DNA from: Duganella sp. Root1480D1
Lineage (GTDB): Bacteria > Pseudomonadota > Gammaproteobacteria > Burkholderiales > Burkholderiaceae_D
Direction: 5' to 3'
Length of the DNA stretch: 42,350 nucleotides
NCBI RefSeq assembly: GCF_001427305.1
Contig: NZ_LMFZ01000001.1
Coordinates: 645,257-687,606, forward strand
Shown here: positions 16,285-24,437 of the stretch, piece after piece
Position numbering within the stretch: position 1 is the first letter of the stretch
Layout of the letters: every line of letters starts with the position of its first letter
The notes under the pieces: generated by a model
Database searches by the model: none
Seen by the model: only the letters and a program-made list of their open reading frames with translations
What the model was told of the DNA's origin: nothing
Position numbers and translations under genes: made by a program

Positions 16285-17196
16285 TCAGGCCGGGGTAAGG
16301 CTGCCGCTCAGCCCCAGTTTGCCCAACTTGGCTTTGACCTTTTCGGCTTCTTCCTTGTTCGGGAAGGGGCCGACTCGCACGCTGGTCAGTTCGCCGTTGG
16401 CTGTGTTGACCTTTTGCGCATAGGATTTGATGCCGGCTTCGCCCAGCTTGCGCTGCAGCTCGTCCACTTTTTCTTTCGCGGCGAAGGCGCCGACCTTGAT
16501 CACATACTTGGTCGAAGGCGCTGCTTCGGCAGGCTTGCCTTCCAGGATGGCCATGGCGCGCGCATCGTCGGCAGGGGCAGGCCTGGCTTCCGGCTTGGGC
16601 TCGGGTTTCTTTGGTTCCGGCTTCGGTTCGGGATGCTTCACCTCGGCCTTGGCGACTTTCGGCTCGGTCGCTTTCGGTTCGGCCGCTTTTGGCGGCTTCG
16701 CAGTTTCGATCACGGCCGGCTTGGTCGGCACGTGGACAATTTCTTCACCTTTATCCAGCGAGGCACCTGCCGCCGCGACCGGGGCTACGGTGCGCGCGGA
16801 TGGCGCGGCCGGCTGCTCCAGCGCAGGCGCCGGTGCCACGGCTGGACCGCCATTCAGCGGCTCGCCCGGCTTGTCCTTGGACGGCATATTGATGGCGATA
16901 TCGGACACCGAGGATTTCGGCTCGGAATCGAGCAGCATCGGCAGGCCGATGGCAACGGCCAGCGCCAGCGCGATGGCGCCTACCAGGCGGCGGCGGGCGC
17001 GCTTTTTCTCCGGCAGTACGGGATCGGGGGTATTCTTGCTGCTGTTGCGGCGCGGCGCCGCGTCGGCGCCAGCACTGGATGCGCGCTTGGAACGGGCCTT
17101 TTCGTCGAGAGCCCTGTCGTCCTGCGCGCGATAATAGCCGCTGTCTTCACCAGCACCATCTTGCTTGTCTTTGCCAAATTTCGATAACAAGCCCAT
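16285..17196 (-). CDS. DedD-like SPOR-domain membrane protein
   Basis: A 303-residue protein with a short cytoplasmic N-terminus, one membrane anchor (LVGAIALALAVAIGLPMLL, residues about 70-88), a long Pro/Lys/Ala-rich periplasmic linker (PEPKPEPKKPEPKPE), and a C-terminal SPOR domain (residues about 229-303) that binds denuded peptidoglycan at the division septum. This is the DedD layout and genome position (folC-dedD-cvpA). Linker composition explains several long shadow frames on the other strand. Confidence 0.88.
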   Translation of the reverse strand: MGLLSKFGKDKQDGAGEDSGYYRAQDDRALDEKARSKRASSAGADAAPRRNSSKNTPDPVLPEKKRARRRLVGAIALALAVAIGLPMLLDSEPKSSVSDIAINMPSKDKPGEPLNGGPAVAPAPALEQPAAPSARTVAPVAAAGASLDKGEEIVHVPTKPAVIETAKPPKAAEPKATEPKVAKAEVKHPEPKPEPKKPEPKPEARPAPADDARAMAILEGKPAEAAPSTKYVIKVGAFAAKEKVDELQRKLGEAGIKSYAQKVNTANGELTSVRVGPFPNKEEAEKVKAKLGKLGLSGSLTPA

Positions 17197-17207
17197 GCGG
17201 AATTTTC

Positions 17208-18497
17208 TCAGTGGAGTGAGGATTTTTTCGCCGCCATGACGCCGGCGACGGTCAGGAATGATCCAAAGACCACAATTCTATCATTCTCGCCCGCCCTGCT
17301 CATCGCATTTGCGAATGCCTGGCCTGGGTCATCGAAAATATTGACGGTTTTTTCGCCCATTTTTGCTTCAATTAGCTGCACTTTGGCGGCCAGCTCGGAA
17401 GCGGTGGCTGCGCGCGGCGATGGCAAATTGGCAAGGCACCAATGGTCGACGCACGACGCCATGGCCTTGATCACGCCATCGATATCCTTGTCGTGCATGG
17501 AACCGAATACCGCGAAGGTGTACGGGCTGAATCCCATATTGCCGACGTTTTGCGCCAGCGCGGCCGCAGCGTGCGGATTGTGCGCCACGTCGTAGATCAC
17601 GGTCGGGCGGCCCGGCAGCACCTGGAAGCGGCCCGGCAGCTCCACCATCACCAGGCCGGTACGCACTTCCTGCGCGCCGACCGGCAATTCCATTTTCAGC
17701 GCTTCCAGCGCCGCCAGCGCCGCGCAGGCGTTCAGCAACTGGTTGGCGCCGCGCAGGCCAGGATAAGCCAGCGAGTTGCGGCGCTGCGAACGGCCACCGT
17801 AATTCCACTGCTGCTTGTCGCCCGCATAATTGAAATCGCGGCCCATCAGCCACAGGTCGGCGCCGATTTCCATGGCATGGTCGATCAGCGACTGCGGCGG
17901 CACGGGATCGCTGCAAATGGCTGCTTTGCCGGTGCGGAAAATGCCGGCCTTTTCGAAGCCGATCTGCTCGCGCGTGCCGCCCAGGTAATCGACGTGGTCG
18001 ATATCGACGCTGGTCACGATCGACACGTCGGCGTCGATCACATTGACCGCATCCAGGCGGCCGCCCAGTCCCACCTCGAGGATGACTACGTCCAGCGGCG
18101 CTTGCGACATCAGGTGCATGATCGCCAGCGTGGTGAATTCAAAATAAGTCAGCGAAATATCGCCGCGCGCCCGCTCCACGAAATTGAAGCTCTCCACCAG
18201 CTGCTCGTCGCTAGCCATGTCGCCGTTCAAGCGTGCACGCTCGTTGAAGTGCAGGAAGTGCGGCTTGATGTACAGGCCGACGCGATAGCCGCCCTGCAGC
18301 AGGATCGACTCCAGCATGGCGCAGGTCGAGCCCTTGCCATTGGTGCCGGCTACCATGATGACCGGGCACTTGAAGCCCAGCGCCATGCGTTCCTTGACCG
18401 CGCGCACGCGCTCCAGGCCCATGTTGATAACGGTTTCGGCATGGCGCGACTCGATCAGCGCAAGCCATTCGGGGAGGGTATTCGGGAGATTGGACAT
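17208..18497 (-). CDS. folC: Bifunctional folylpolyglutamate synthase / dihydrofolate synthase
   Basis: Adds glutamate to dihydropteroate and to folates, ATP-dependent. 429 residues. The Mur-ligase-type P-loop is VMVAGTNGKGSTCAMLE (residues about 47-63); the conserved folate segment YFEFTTLAIMHL, DVVILEVGLGGRLDAVNVID and DVSIVTSVDIDHVDYLG follow, and the C-terminal domain begins around LPGRFQVLPGRPTVIYDVAHNP. Lies 11 bases before the SPOR gene in the accD-folC-dedD-cvpA-purF-metZ run. Confidence 0.95.
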   Translation of the reverse strand: MSNLPNTLPEWLALIESRHAETVINMGLERVRAVKERMALGFKCPVIMVAGTNGKGSTCAMLESILLQGGYRVGLYIKPHFLHFNERARLNGDMASDEQLVESFNFVERARGDISLTYFEFTTLAIMHLMSQAPLDVVILEVGLGGRLDAVNVIDADVSIVTSVDIDHVDYLGGTREQIGFEKAGIFRTGKAAICSDPVPPQSLIDHAMEIGADLWLMGRDFNYAGDKQQWNYGGRSQRRNSLAYPGLRGANQLLNACAALAALEALKMELPVGAQEVRTGLVMVELPGRFQVLPGRPTVIYDVAHNPHAAAALAQNVGNMGFSPYTFAVFGSMHDKDIDGVIKAMASCVDHWCLANLPSPRAATASELAAKVQLIEAKMGEKTVNIFDDPGQAFANAMSRAGENDRIVVFGSFLTVAGVMAAKKSSLH

Positions 18498-18564
18498 TAT
18501 CGCCAGGGAGGGATGTTTGGGCGCGCAGCGCAGGAGGCTGCGCGCGCCGGGTAAAACTTGAAAC

Positions 18565-19437
18565 TTAGGCCAGTACTTCGGCGGCCTGGTTCTGCATCAG
18601 CGCCAGCAGGCGTGCGATTTCCTCGCGCATCTGGCGGCGGTCGACGATCATGTCGATCGCGCCCTTGGTCAGCAGGAACTCGGAACGCTGGAAGCCTTCC
18701 GGCAGCTTTTCACGCACGGTGTTTTCGATCACGCGCGGACCGGCAAAGCCGATCAGTGCCTTCGGTTCGGCCATCACCACGTCGCCCATGAAGGCGAACG
18801 ATGCAGACACGCCCCCCATGGTCGGGTCGGTCAGTACGGAGATGAATGGCAGCTTCTTCTCGGCCAGCTTGGTCAGCATGGCCGTGGTTTTCGCCATCTG
18901 CATCAGCGACAGCAGGCCTTCCTGCATGCGTGCGCCGCCGGTGGCGGTCACGCAGATGAAGGGCACTTTCTGTTCCAGCGCCACCTGGGCCGCGCGGGCG
19001 AAACGTTCGCCAACCACGGAACCCATGGAGCCGCCCATGAATTCGAATTCGAAGCACGCCACGACAACCGGCAGGCTCATGATCGAGCCGCCCATCGCGA
19101 TCAGGGCATCGGTTTCGCCGGTGGCTTCCATCGCCTGCTTCAGGCGATCAGGGTATTTCTTGCTGTCTTTGAACTTCAACGTGTCGACCGGCAGGGTCTC
19201 CTGGCCGATTTCGTAACGGCCGCCGGCGTCCAGCAGTGCATCCAGGCGCTCGCGGGCGCGGATACGCATGTGGTGGTCGCACTTGGGGCAGACGTGCAGA
19301 TTCGACTCGAGGTCGGTACGGTACAGCACAGCCTCGCAGGATGGGCATTTCACCCACAGGCCTTCAGGCATTGTCTTGCGAGCGGCAGCGTCCGAGCGCT
19401 GGATGCGCGGTGGCAGCAATTTTTCCAACCAGCTCAT
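18565..19437 (-). CDS. accD: Acetyl-CoA carboxylase carboxyltransferase subunit beta
   Basis: Beta subunit of the carboxyltransferase that makes malonyl-CoA for fatty-acid synthesis. 290 residues. A four-cysteine zinc ribbon is present (Cys31, Cys34, Cys50, Cys53), followed by the crotonase-like core with [21 protein letters not shown] and [22 protein letters not shown] precedes the ATG at 19437; an ATG six codons upstream is less likely. In related genomes accD directly follows trpA; here the AT-rich island separates them, so accD must rely on its own promoter or leader. Confidence 0.97.
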   Translation of the reverse strand: MSWLEKLLPPRIQRSDAAARKTMPEGLWVKCPSCEAVLYRTDLESNLHVCPKCDHHMRIRARERLDALLDAGGRYEIGQETLPVDTLKFKDSKKYPDRLKQAMEATGETDALIAMGGSIMSLPVVVACFEFEFMGGSMGSVVGERFARAAQVALEQKVPFICVTATGGARMQEGLLSLMQMAKTTAMLTKLAEKKLPFISVLTDPTMGGVSASFAFMGDVVMAEPKALIGFAGPRVIENTVREKLPEGFQRSEFLLTKGAIDMIVDRRQMREEIARLLALMQNQAAEVLA

Positions 19438-19479
19438 AAATTTCTCCTCTTGCACTAACTTAGGCCGGAAGTGTAGCCG

Positions 19480-19514
19480 GTTCTGCCTGTCCTGTCGAAC
19501 AAAACAGGCAGAAC
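19480..19514. repeat. Inverted repeat in the accD leader
   Basis: GTTCTGCCTGT (19480-19490) and ACAGGCAGAAC (19504-19514) are perfect 11-base arms around a 13-base spacer, about 40 bases upstream of the accD ATG. It could be an operator or an RNA stem; no T run follows on the minus strand. Confidence 0.6.
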
Positions 19515-19559
19515 ATTGCTTTCAATTCAACGAATTATCGCATCGAGATCAACTTACGA

Positions 19560-19572
19560 AAACGAACGATCG
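19560..19572. repeat. Left copy of 13-bp direct repeat flanking the island
   Basis: AAACGAACGATCG, identical to 23552-23564. On the minus strand it can be read as a fragment ARSFV followed after three codons by a stop, resembling RSFV in the TrpA tail, but too short to be an intact trpA end. Confidence 0.5.
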
Positions 19573-19751
19573 AGCTTTTTCAAATAACATTTCAACCTCC
19601 TTGAGTTTCAAAATCACTTATGGAAGCGCGTAAAGCCAAATGTGAAGGGCCTCAAATCCAATCCCCTTTTTCAAGCTTCCGAACCCGGTCGATTGCGTTC
19701 ATGCCGCTGTTGAGCTACGCTATTATCATTCAAATATAAACCCACTCCTAA

Positions 19752-20981
19752 ATGATTCGATTTCTCACCAAAAGTAACAAGAACAACATTGTTCTGTTTG
19801 TTCACGGGCTCTGCGGCGGAGAAGAGACCTGGAAAAATGAGGACGGTAGGTGTTTTCAAGAGCTCCTGCTTTGCCACGCAGACGTCGCTAATCACTTTGA
19901 CATTGCAACGTTTGACTATTTCACATCTTTCTTCGATACACCCTCTAATGTGGTAAACACGATTGGATGGTTGAAATCCCTCTTCAAGCATTCCTCGAAC
20001 AAGAATAAAAAAAATGTCAATGTGGAAGAAATCTCTGAACTTCTCCGAACACAAATCCGATTTAAGTTGAACGAATACGATAACGTAATTATTGTGGCGC
20101 ACAGTATGGGCGGCTTAATCTCAAAAAATTGCATAATCAAAGACATAACTGACCATGGCCATTCAAAGATTAAGTTACTGATATCATTAGCCGTTCCGCA
20201 TCTGGGTTCTGACGGCGCCACTTACGGAAAACTAATCAGTAGCAATATACAGCTTGTGGACTTAGCGCCTTTGAGCGAATTGTGCCCAAGAATGAACGAA
20301 AAATGGATCAAATTAAGCATTAAGCCAGACATCAAATATTTCTACGGAACTTATGATGAAGTCGTTCCCAAGGTAAGTGCTGTCGGAGTCGATGCCTCCC
20401 CTAAAGATGTGATTGCGTGCGACGATTCCCATATATCGATATGTAAGCCCGAGTCCGAAGAAAGCACCTCCGTGATCGCTGTTCGAAAATTTTTGTCTGA
20501 ATTCAGGGACGGCAGTGGTGAGTCGACTCTAGATCTGCAAAAATTGGAAAGCGAGAAGCAATTCGAAGATGAGTACTTTGTTATCAAATTGCTTGTTGCA
20601 GATGTCCACCATGCGACGGTAACTCATTCCAAAGAACACTTCCTTAACGCGGAGTATGCCAGGAAGCTATTCAGCAGTGCGGCTGACCAGAGAAAATTAT
20701 CCGATCTTTATGCAAAAATTCGCTCCCTTTATCAAGATGCGTATGACAAGTATCTGCACAATGAAAGCATGACTTCCGGTCAATTAGTCAACTTAATACA
20801 CGAAAAAATTGTCGGAGAGGACGATGGATACCTTCGCAGCGCACTCCCGCTAATTCACGGATTACATAAAAAGGGTATGCTTCATCAATTGGCAAATAAC
20901 TTGAATGAGAAGATCTGGTGGGCCGAGGATCAGTCTATTGACACGCTGGAAAAGTTCAAAAAGTCTGTGCCCAAACAATGA
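19752..20981 (+). CDS. Alpha/beta-hydrolase with ABC-3C-type C-terminal domain (putative effector)
   Basis: A 409-residue protein. Residues 1-250 form a lipase/esterase-like alpha/beta-hydrolase: oxyanion-type IVLFVHGLCGGEETW (13-27), nucleophile Ser118 in VAHSMGGLISK, Asp202 in YGTYDEVVP and His227 in DDSHISIC. No signal peptide. Residues about 265-409 are a separate helical domain (FEDEYFVIKLLVADVHHATV, YAKIRSLYQDAYDKYL, ALPLIHGLHKKGMLHQLAN) resembling the C-terminal domains that ABC-3C effectors use to couple to their partner proteins. The stop overlaps the next gene by 4 bases (ATGA). No clear Shine-Dalgarno. I infer an effector that attacks lipids or other esters when triggered; its substrate is unknown. 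Confidence 0.75.
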   Translation: MIRFLTKSNKNNIVLFVHGLCGGEETWKNEDGRCFQELLLCHADVANHFDIATFDYFTSFFDTPSNVVNTIGWLKSLFKHSSNKNKKNVNVEEISELLRTQIRFKLNEYDNVIIVAHSMGGLISKNCIIKDITDHGHSKIKLLISLAVPHLGSDGATYGKLISSNIQLVDLAPLSELCPRMNEKWIKLSIKPDIKYFYGTYDEVVPKVSAVGVDASPKDVIACDDSHISICKPESEESTSVIAVRKFLSEFRDGSGESTLDLQKLESEKQFEDEYFVIKLLVADVHHATVTHSKEHFLNAEYARKLFSSAADQRKLSDLYAKIRSLYQDAYDKYLHNESMTSGQLVNLIHEKIVGEDDGYLRSALPLIHGLHKKGMLHQLANNLNEKIWWAEDQSIDTLEKFKKSVPKQ

Positions 20982-21481
20982 ACGACTTGCCATATGTTAC
21001 GCCTGATCGTGATCTGAGCCTTAACTTGGCCCTTTCAGTGCTTGTAATAAAGCACTTGGGAAGATCGGCACGAGGGATACCCTTAATTAACGAAGAACGA
21101 TTAGGAATCTACCTCTACCTATTGAAGAATCCACTGATTCTTTGTCGGGCGCTGGCGAAGCACGGTCGTATTACGCCTTCGTTACGTGAAGATGAAAGCC
21201 TATCCATTAACAGTATTTCAGTAAATGTGGATTCACTATTTGATAGGCACTGGACCAAAAGTTTAATCAAGAATCTATTAGCGAGAAATCTGATATCGAT
21301 AGACTATCGAAAAAAGGATGGATTTATGCTTTCGTTAACAGCGAACGGCGACCATGTCGTTGAAAAGCTCAGCAGCGAATACTTTCAACGAATAAAATAC
21401 CTGTTAAGCTTCCTTGAGCAGTCCAAGAGCGACACCACGTCGGCACTTCAAAAGCAACTCAACTCAACATTCAGCTCTTAA
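20978..21481 (+). CDS. Small winged-helix protein, putative ABC-3C middle component
   Basis: A 167-residue protein without a family I can name. It is helical with a winged-helix-like block at residues about 88-130 (FDRHWTKSLIKNLLARNLIS, IDYRKKDGFMLSLTANGDHV). Its place, size and fold match the middle component of ABC-three-component systems, which links effector and ATPase. It overlaps the hydrolase stop (ATGA) and ends 2 bases before the ATPase start, so the three genes form one translationally coupled unit. Confidence 0.65.
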   Translation: MNDLPYVTPDRDLSLNLALSVLVIKHLGRSARGIPLINEERLGIYLYLLKNPLILCRALAKHGRITPSLREDESLSINSISVNVDSLFDRHWTKSLIKNLLARNLISIDYRKKDGFMLSLTANGDHVVEKLSSEYFQRIKYLLSFLEQSKSDTTSALQKQLNSTFSS

Positions 21482-21483
21482 AA

Positions 21484-23460
21484 ATGACTAGGCCAAGCAT
21501 AATAGTATCTCGCCTTATTCTCGTCGGTCACAGAAAAGAATATGTCACTCAATTTAATCGGGGTGTTAATATCATCTACGGCGACTCAGCCACAGGCAAG
21601 TCAAGCATTTTGGAGCTTATAAATTACGGGTTCGGATCGAAGAAGTTCATATATGACGTTGAAATTGAAACCTCCGTCAAATATCTCGCTCTTGAAGTAA
21701 GCTTGAATGCGAAGACATATGTTATAAAGCGCGACATCTTTCTCCCAAACAAGCTTGTGGAGGTTTACCCCGCCAAATATGAGGAAATGAACTCAGTTCA
21801 TCCGAAGATATTAGCACCGAACTACGATTCTACCGCCCGAGCCGATGGGTATCTTTCTGACTTTCTCCTAGGAGCACTTGAGCTTCCAATTCTGAAAGTG
21901 AAAGAATCACCCTCAAAGATTGATTCTGAAATGGTCCGGCTTAGCTTCCGTGACCTATTTAAGTTCAATTATCTCAAGCAGGATGACGTAGGAAGCAAAG
22001 GCCTTCTTGGAAATGGGAACTGGGCATTAGCAAATAAGAACAAACAAACCTTCAGATACATTTTCAACCTTCTTGATTCAAATATTGCAGCACTAGACGA
22101 AGAACTGGCTCGAATTTCCGCGGCAAAGCGTCGAGTCGAACAAAAATTTAGTGCTGTATCTGAGTTCTTACGAGAAACCCAATTCGAATCATCAATTGAG
22201 CTATCGGACTCGCGTGACGAGCTCAATCGCCAAGAAGGCACATTAAAAGAACATCTAATTGCACTCAATAAGCGCGTCACCTCTAGCAGCGAAGTTTATC
22301 AATACCTCAAGTCCAAGTTAGTGGAGATTTCCGCGGAGATCAAAGACAAACGGGGTCGCGTTAACGAGAATTTTCTTGCGGTCGAACGTTACACGCGACT
22401 GAGAAATGATTATCAAGTGGATGCCACAAAACTAAAGGGGATTTTGGAGGCAAAAAGTCTCATTGGAGAGGCGTCAGCTAGAAGATTTCCTTGCCCTATT
22501 TGCGAAAACGAAGTGCGGCTTGATGAAATCAATCCCGCATATCAGCTTGATGAAAGTCACAAGGCAAATCATGAGTCCCTGGCTATTTCCCGCCGCATTA
22601 AAGAGATCGAAGAATTGATACAACAGGAGCGCAACAAGCGATCCTTACTCGAAGTAGAGGTTCAACAACTTAACTTAGATGAGGAAAAAGCAAGGCGTCT
22701 ACTGGACACCGAAACCTCTTCCATTGTTACTCCGTATTTGGCTGAACGAGATGGAATTGCTAGCGAGCTGGCTACAGTAAGGCAAAAACTCCGACAGATC
22801 GATGATTCCATGAAAATCAGGAATCAACATAAAATTCTAGACGAGGAATCTCAGGCACTTTCCGCTCAGGTAATTGATCTTGAAAAAACTTTGAGAGAGC
22901 TTAAGAAAACGGCGCCTTCGCTCGACGCCGTCCTTTCAGATTTAGGCGACTCACTTGGTAGTTATCTGAGGGCGGTCAATATTAAAGACCCTCGGGATAT
23001 TTCGATTTCCAGGTCTAGTTTTCTGCCCGTATTAAGAAATCGAGATTATGGAGATATTACTTCAGGCGGCCTTCGCACAATTCTTTCAATTGGACACCTA
23101 GTAATATTGCTTGAACATGCCATCCACAAGAAGCTGAACATCGCACCGTTTTTAATGATTGATACTGTAGGGAAATACCTTGGGAAAACGCAGTCTCAAT
23201 ATAATGAAACCGATAGTGCCGAGGATACTAAGGAAGGTGTTGCGGACCCAATCAAGTATAAAAACATGTATACTTGCATGCTAGATTTGGCGGAACGCGC
23301 TGAGCTGCTTGGCGTTCCTTGTCAGATTATACTGGTAGATAATGATGTACCTGAAGAAGTGCAACAAGATTACGCTGGGTTCATCATCGCGCATTTCAGC
23401 AGTCGTGGAGAAAGCGGTTTGCCGTTCGGGCTAATTGATGACGCGCATCTTTACAGATGA
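21484..23460 (+). CDS. Rad50/SMC-like ATPase of the DUF3732 type (ABC-3C ATPase)
   Basis: A 658-residue ABC ATPase with the split-head, coiled-coil layout. Walker A GDSATGKSS (33-41); coiled coil about 200-330; a Rad50-like hook motif CPIC (Cys337, Cys340); second coiled coil about 360-475; signature-like TSGGLRTILSIGHL (526-539); Walker B FLMIDT (556-561). The residue after the Walker B Asp is Thr, not Glu, and the segment where an H-loop His is expected reads IILVDND, so hydrolysis may be weak or conditional. DUF3732 ATPases are the nucleotide-binding part of ABC-3C conflict systems. Length, single CPxC and gene order fit that class. Confidence 0.8.
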   Translation: MTRPSIIVSRLILVGHRKEYVTQFNRGVNIIYGDSATGKSSILELINYGFGSKKFIYDVEIETSVKYLALEVSLNAKTYVIKRDIFLPNKLVEVYPAKYEEMNSVHPKILAPNYDSTARADGYLSDFLLGALELPILKVKESPSKIDSEMVRLSFRDLFKFNYLKQDDVGSKGLLGNGNWALANKNKQTFRYIFNLLDSNIAALDEELARISAAKRRVEQKFSAVSEFLRETQFESSIELSDSRDELNRQEGTLKEHLIALNKRVTSSSEVYQYLKSKLVEISAEIKDKRGRVNENFLAVERYTRLRNDYQVDATKLKGILEAKSLIGEASARRFPCPICENEVRLDEINPAYQLDESHKANHESLAISRRIKEIEELIQQERNKRSLLEVEVQQLNLDEEKARRLLDTETSSIVTPYLAERDGIASELATVRQKLRQIDDSMKIRNQHKILDEESQALSAQVIDLEKTLRELKKTAPSLDAVLSDLGDSLGSYLRAVNIKDPRDISISRSSFLPVLRNRDYGDITSGGLRTILSIGHLVILLEHAIHKKLNIAPFLMIDTVGKYLGKTQSQYNETDSAEDTKEGVADPIKYKNMYTCMLDLAERAELLGVPCQIILVDNDVPEEVQQDYAGFIIAHFSSRGESGLPFGLIDDAHLYR

Positions 23461-23476
23461 CGAGAGGACCGGAAAT

Positions 23477-23499
23477 ACATGCCCCACGCTGGGGCATGT
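23477..23499. terminator. Hairpin between the convergent ATPase and trpA genes
   Basis: ACATGCCCCA and TGGGGCATGT form a perfect 10-bp stem with a CGC loop, between the ATPase stop (23460) and the trpA stop (23520). A short T run (CTTTTC) lies 6 bases after it on the plus strand, so it may stop transcription of the island. Confidence 0.6.
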
Positions 23500-23519
23500 C
23501 GACACTTTTCATTTTCAGT

Positions 23520-24320
23520 CTAACCTTTATCTAAAGCGTGGCGGATGCCGGAAACGAACGATCGCACTGATTTTGCAGCATTTTCTGCACCTGCCGTCTC
23601 GATTTCCTGGATGATGCGACTGCCAATCACCACGGCATCGGCCACGCCTGCCACCGCGCGGGCGGTTTCCCCGTCGCGGATGCCGAAACCTACGCCCAGC
23701 GGCAGCTGGATATGCTTGCGGATCATGTCCAGCCGGCGCGCCACATCTTCGGTATCGATATGGCCGGCGCCAGTGACGCCTTTCAGCGATACATAGTAGG
23801 TGAAGCCGCTGCCGACGCGCGCCACTTGCTGCACCCGCTCCTCGGTCGAGGTGGGGGCCAGCAGGAAGATCAGATCCTGCCCTGCCGCCCGCATCTTGGC
23901 CGCGAATTGCTCGCATTCTTCAGGCGGATAATCGACCACGATGGCGCCGTCGGCGCCGGCCGCGCGGCTGGCGTCGATGTAGGCGTCGGCGCCGAGGCGC
24001 TCGATCGGGTTGGCGTAGCCCATCAGGACCACTGGCGTGGTGCTGTTGGTCTTGCGGAATTCGCGCACGAAGTCGAAGCAGTCGCGGATACCGACGCCGT
24101 TGGCGAGTGCGCGCTCGCAGGCGCGCTGGATCACGGGGCCTTCCGCCATCGGGTCGGAGAATGGAATGCCTAGCTCGAGGATGTCGGCGCCGCCTTCCAC
24201 CAGGGCGTGCATCAATTCCACGGTTTTGCCGGGCTCGGGGTCGCCTGCAGTGATGAAGGTGACCAGGGCTTTCTTGTTTTGCGCTTTCAGGGCGGCGAAG
24301 GTTTGTGCGATGCGAGTCAT
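23520..24320 (-). CDS. trpA: Tryptophan synthase alpha chain
   Basis: Cleaves indole-3-glycerol phosphate and channels indole to TrpB. 266 residues. The catalytic Glu region reads [20 protein letters not shown], the Asp region [20 protein letters not shown], and GFGIRD and VVIGSRI bind phosphate. GGAA precedes the ATG at 24320. The frame is open further upstream only because of the palindromic spacer. The right copy of the island's 13-bp repeat lies in codons near the C-terminus (RSFV), after which the protein ends normally ([10 protein letters not shown]). Confidence 0.96.
   Translation of the reverse strand: MTRIAQTFAALKAQNKKALVTFITAGDPEPGKTVELMHALVEGGADILELGIPFSDPMAEGPVIQRACERALANGVGIRDCFDFVREFRKTNSTTPVVLMGYANPIERLGADAYIDASRAAGADGAIVVDYPPEECEQFAAKMRAAGQDLIFLLAPTSTEERVQQVARVGSGFTYYVSLKGVTGAGHIDTEDVARRLDMIRKHIQLPLGVGFGIRDGETARAVAGVADAVVIGSRIIQEIETAGAENAAKSVRSFVSGIRHALDKG
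23552..23564. repeat. Right copy of 13-bp direct repeat, inside trpA 3' end
   Basis: AAACGAACGATCG, identical to 19560-19572. It encodes RSFV on the minus strand, about 11 codons before the trpA stop. Integration near the 3' end of a gene is typical of many islands, but no integrase is present. Confidence 0.5.
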
Positions 24321-24335
24321 TTTGCTTTCCTTTTT

Positions 24336-24437
24336 AAACCGGTAAAGCAGTGTCAGACCCGCAGGGTCTGACACTGGTACGCGGCGGTCGAGGGCCGGGT
24401 GTCTGACCCTGAGGGTCAGACACCGGGTTACCGGTTT
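24336..24437. repeat. Composite palindromic repeat between trpB and trpA
   Basis: Outer arms AAACCGGTAA (24336-24345) and TTACCGGTTT (24428-24437) enclose two hairpins. The first has perfect 13-base arms (24348-24360 and 24364-24376, core GTGTCAGACCC) with a GCA loop; the second has arms around GGTGTCTGACCC and GGGTCAGACACC (24398-24424). The outer right arm touches the trpB stop codon. It interrupts the usually tight trpB-trpA junction and may affect relative expression. Confidence 0.85.

Larger units (their letters stand above)
19438..19751. other. Gene-free stretch between accD and the island's first gene
   Basis: About 310 bases holding the accD leader with an 11-bp inverted repeat (19480-19514), the left copy of a 13-bp direct repeat (19560-19572), and the upstream region of the divergent hydrolase gene. 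For the hydrolase, a -10-like TATTAT (19721-19726) with a weak -35 TTCATG at 17 bases is the best promoter seen. A 39-codon frame at 19620-19739 has no recognisable product. Confidence 0.6.
19560..23564. mobile_element. AT-rich genomic island carrying an ABC-3C-type system
   Basis: Between accD and trpA, base composition drops sharply to AT-rich and codon use changes (many AAT, ATA, AAA and TTA codons), and the three genes run against the flanking operon. The 13-mer AAACGAACGATCG occurs at 19560-19572 and at 23552-23564, the latter inside the last codons of trpA. No integrase, transposase or tRNA is present, so the mode of entry is unknown. The trpA-accD adjacency usual in this group is interrupted exactly here. 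Confidence 0.65.

Noticed and set aside
19620..19739. 39-codon frame upstream of the island hydrolase
   Set aside because: No Shine-Dalgarno, no recognisable product, and it covers the likely promoter of the hydrolase gene.
19560..23564. Calling the island a transposon or prophage
   Set aside because: No transposase, integrase, phage gene or terminal inverted repeat is present; only a 13-bp direct repeat.
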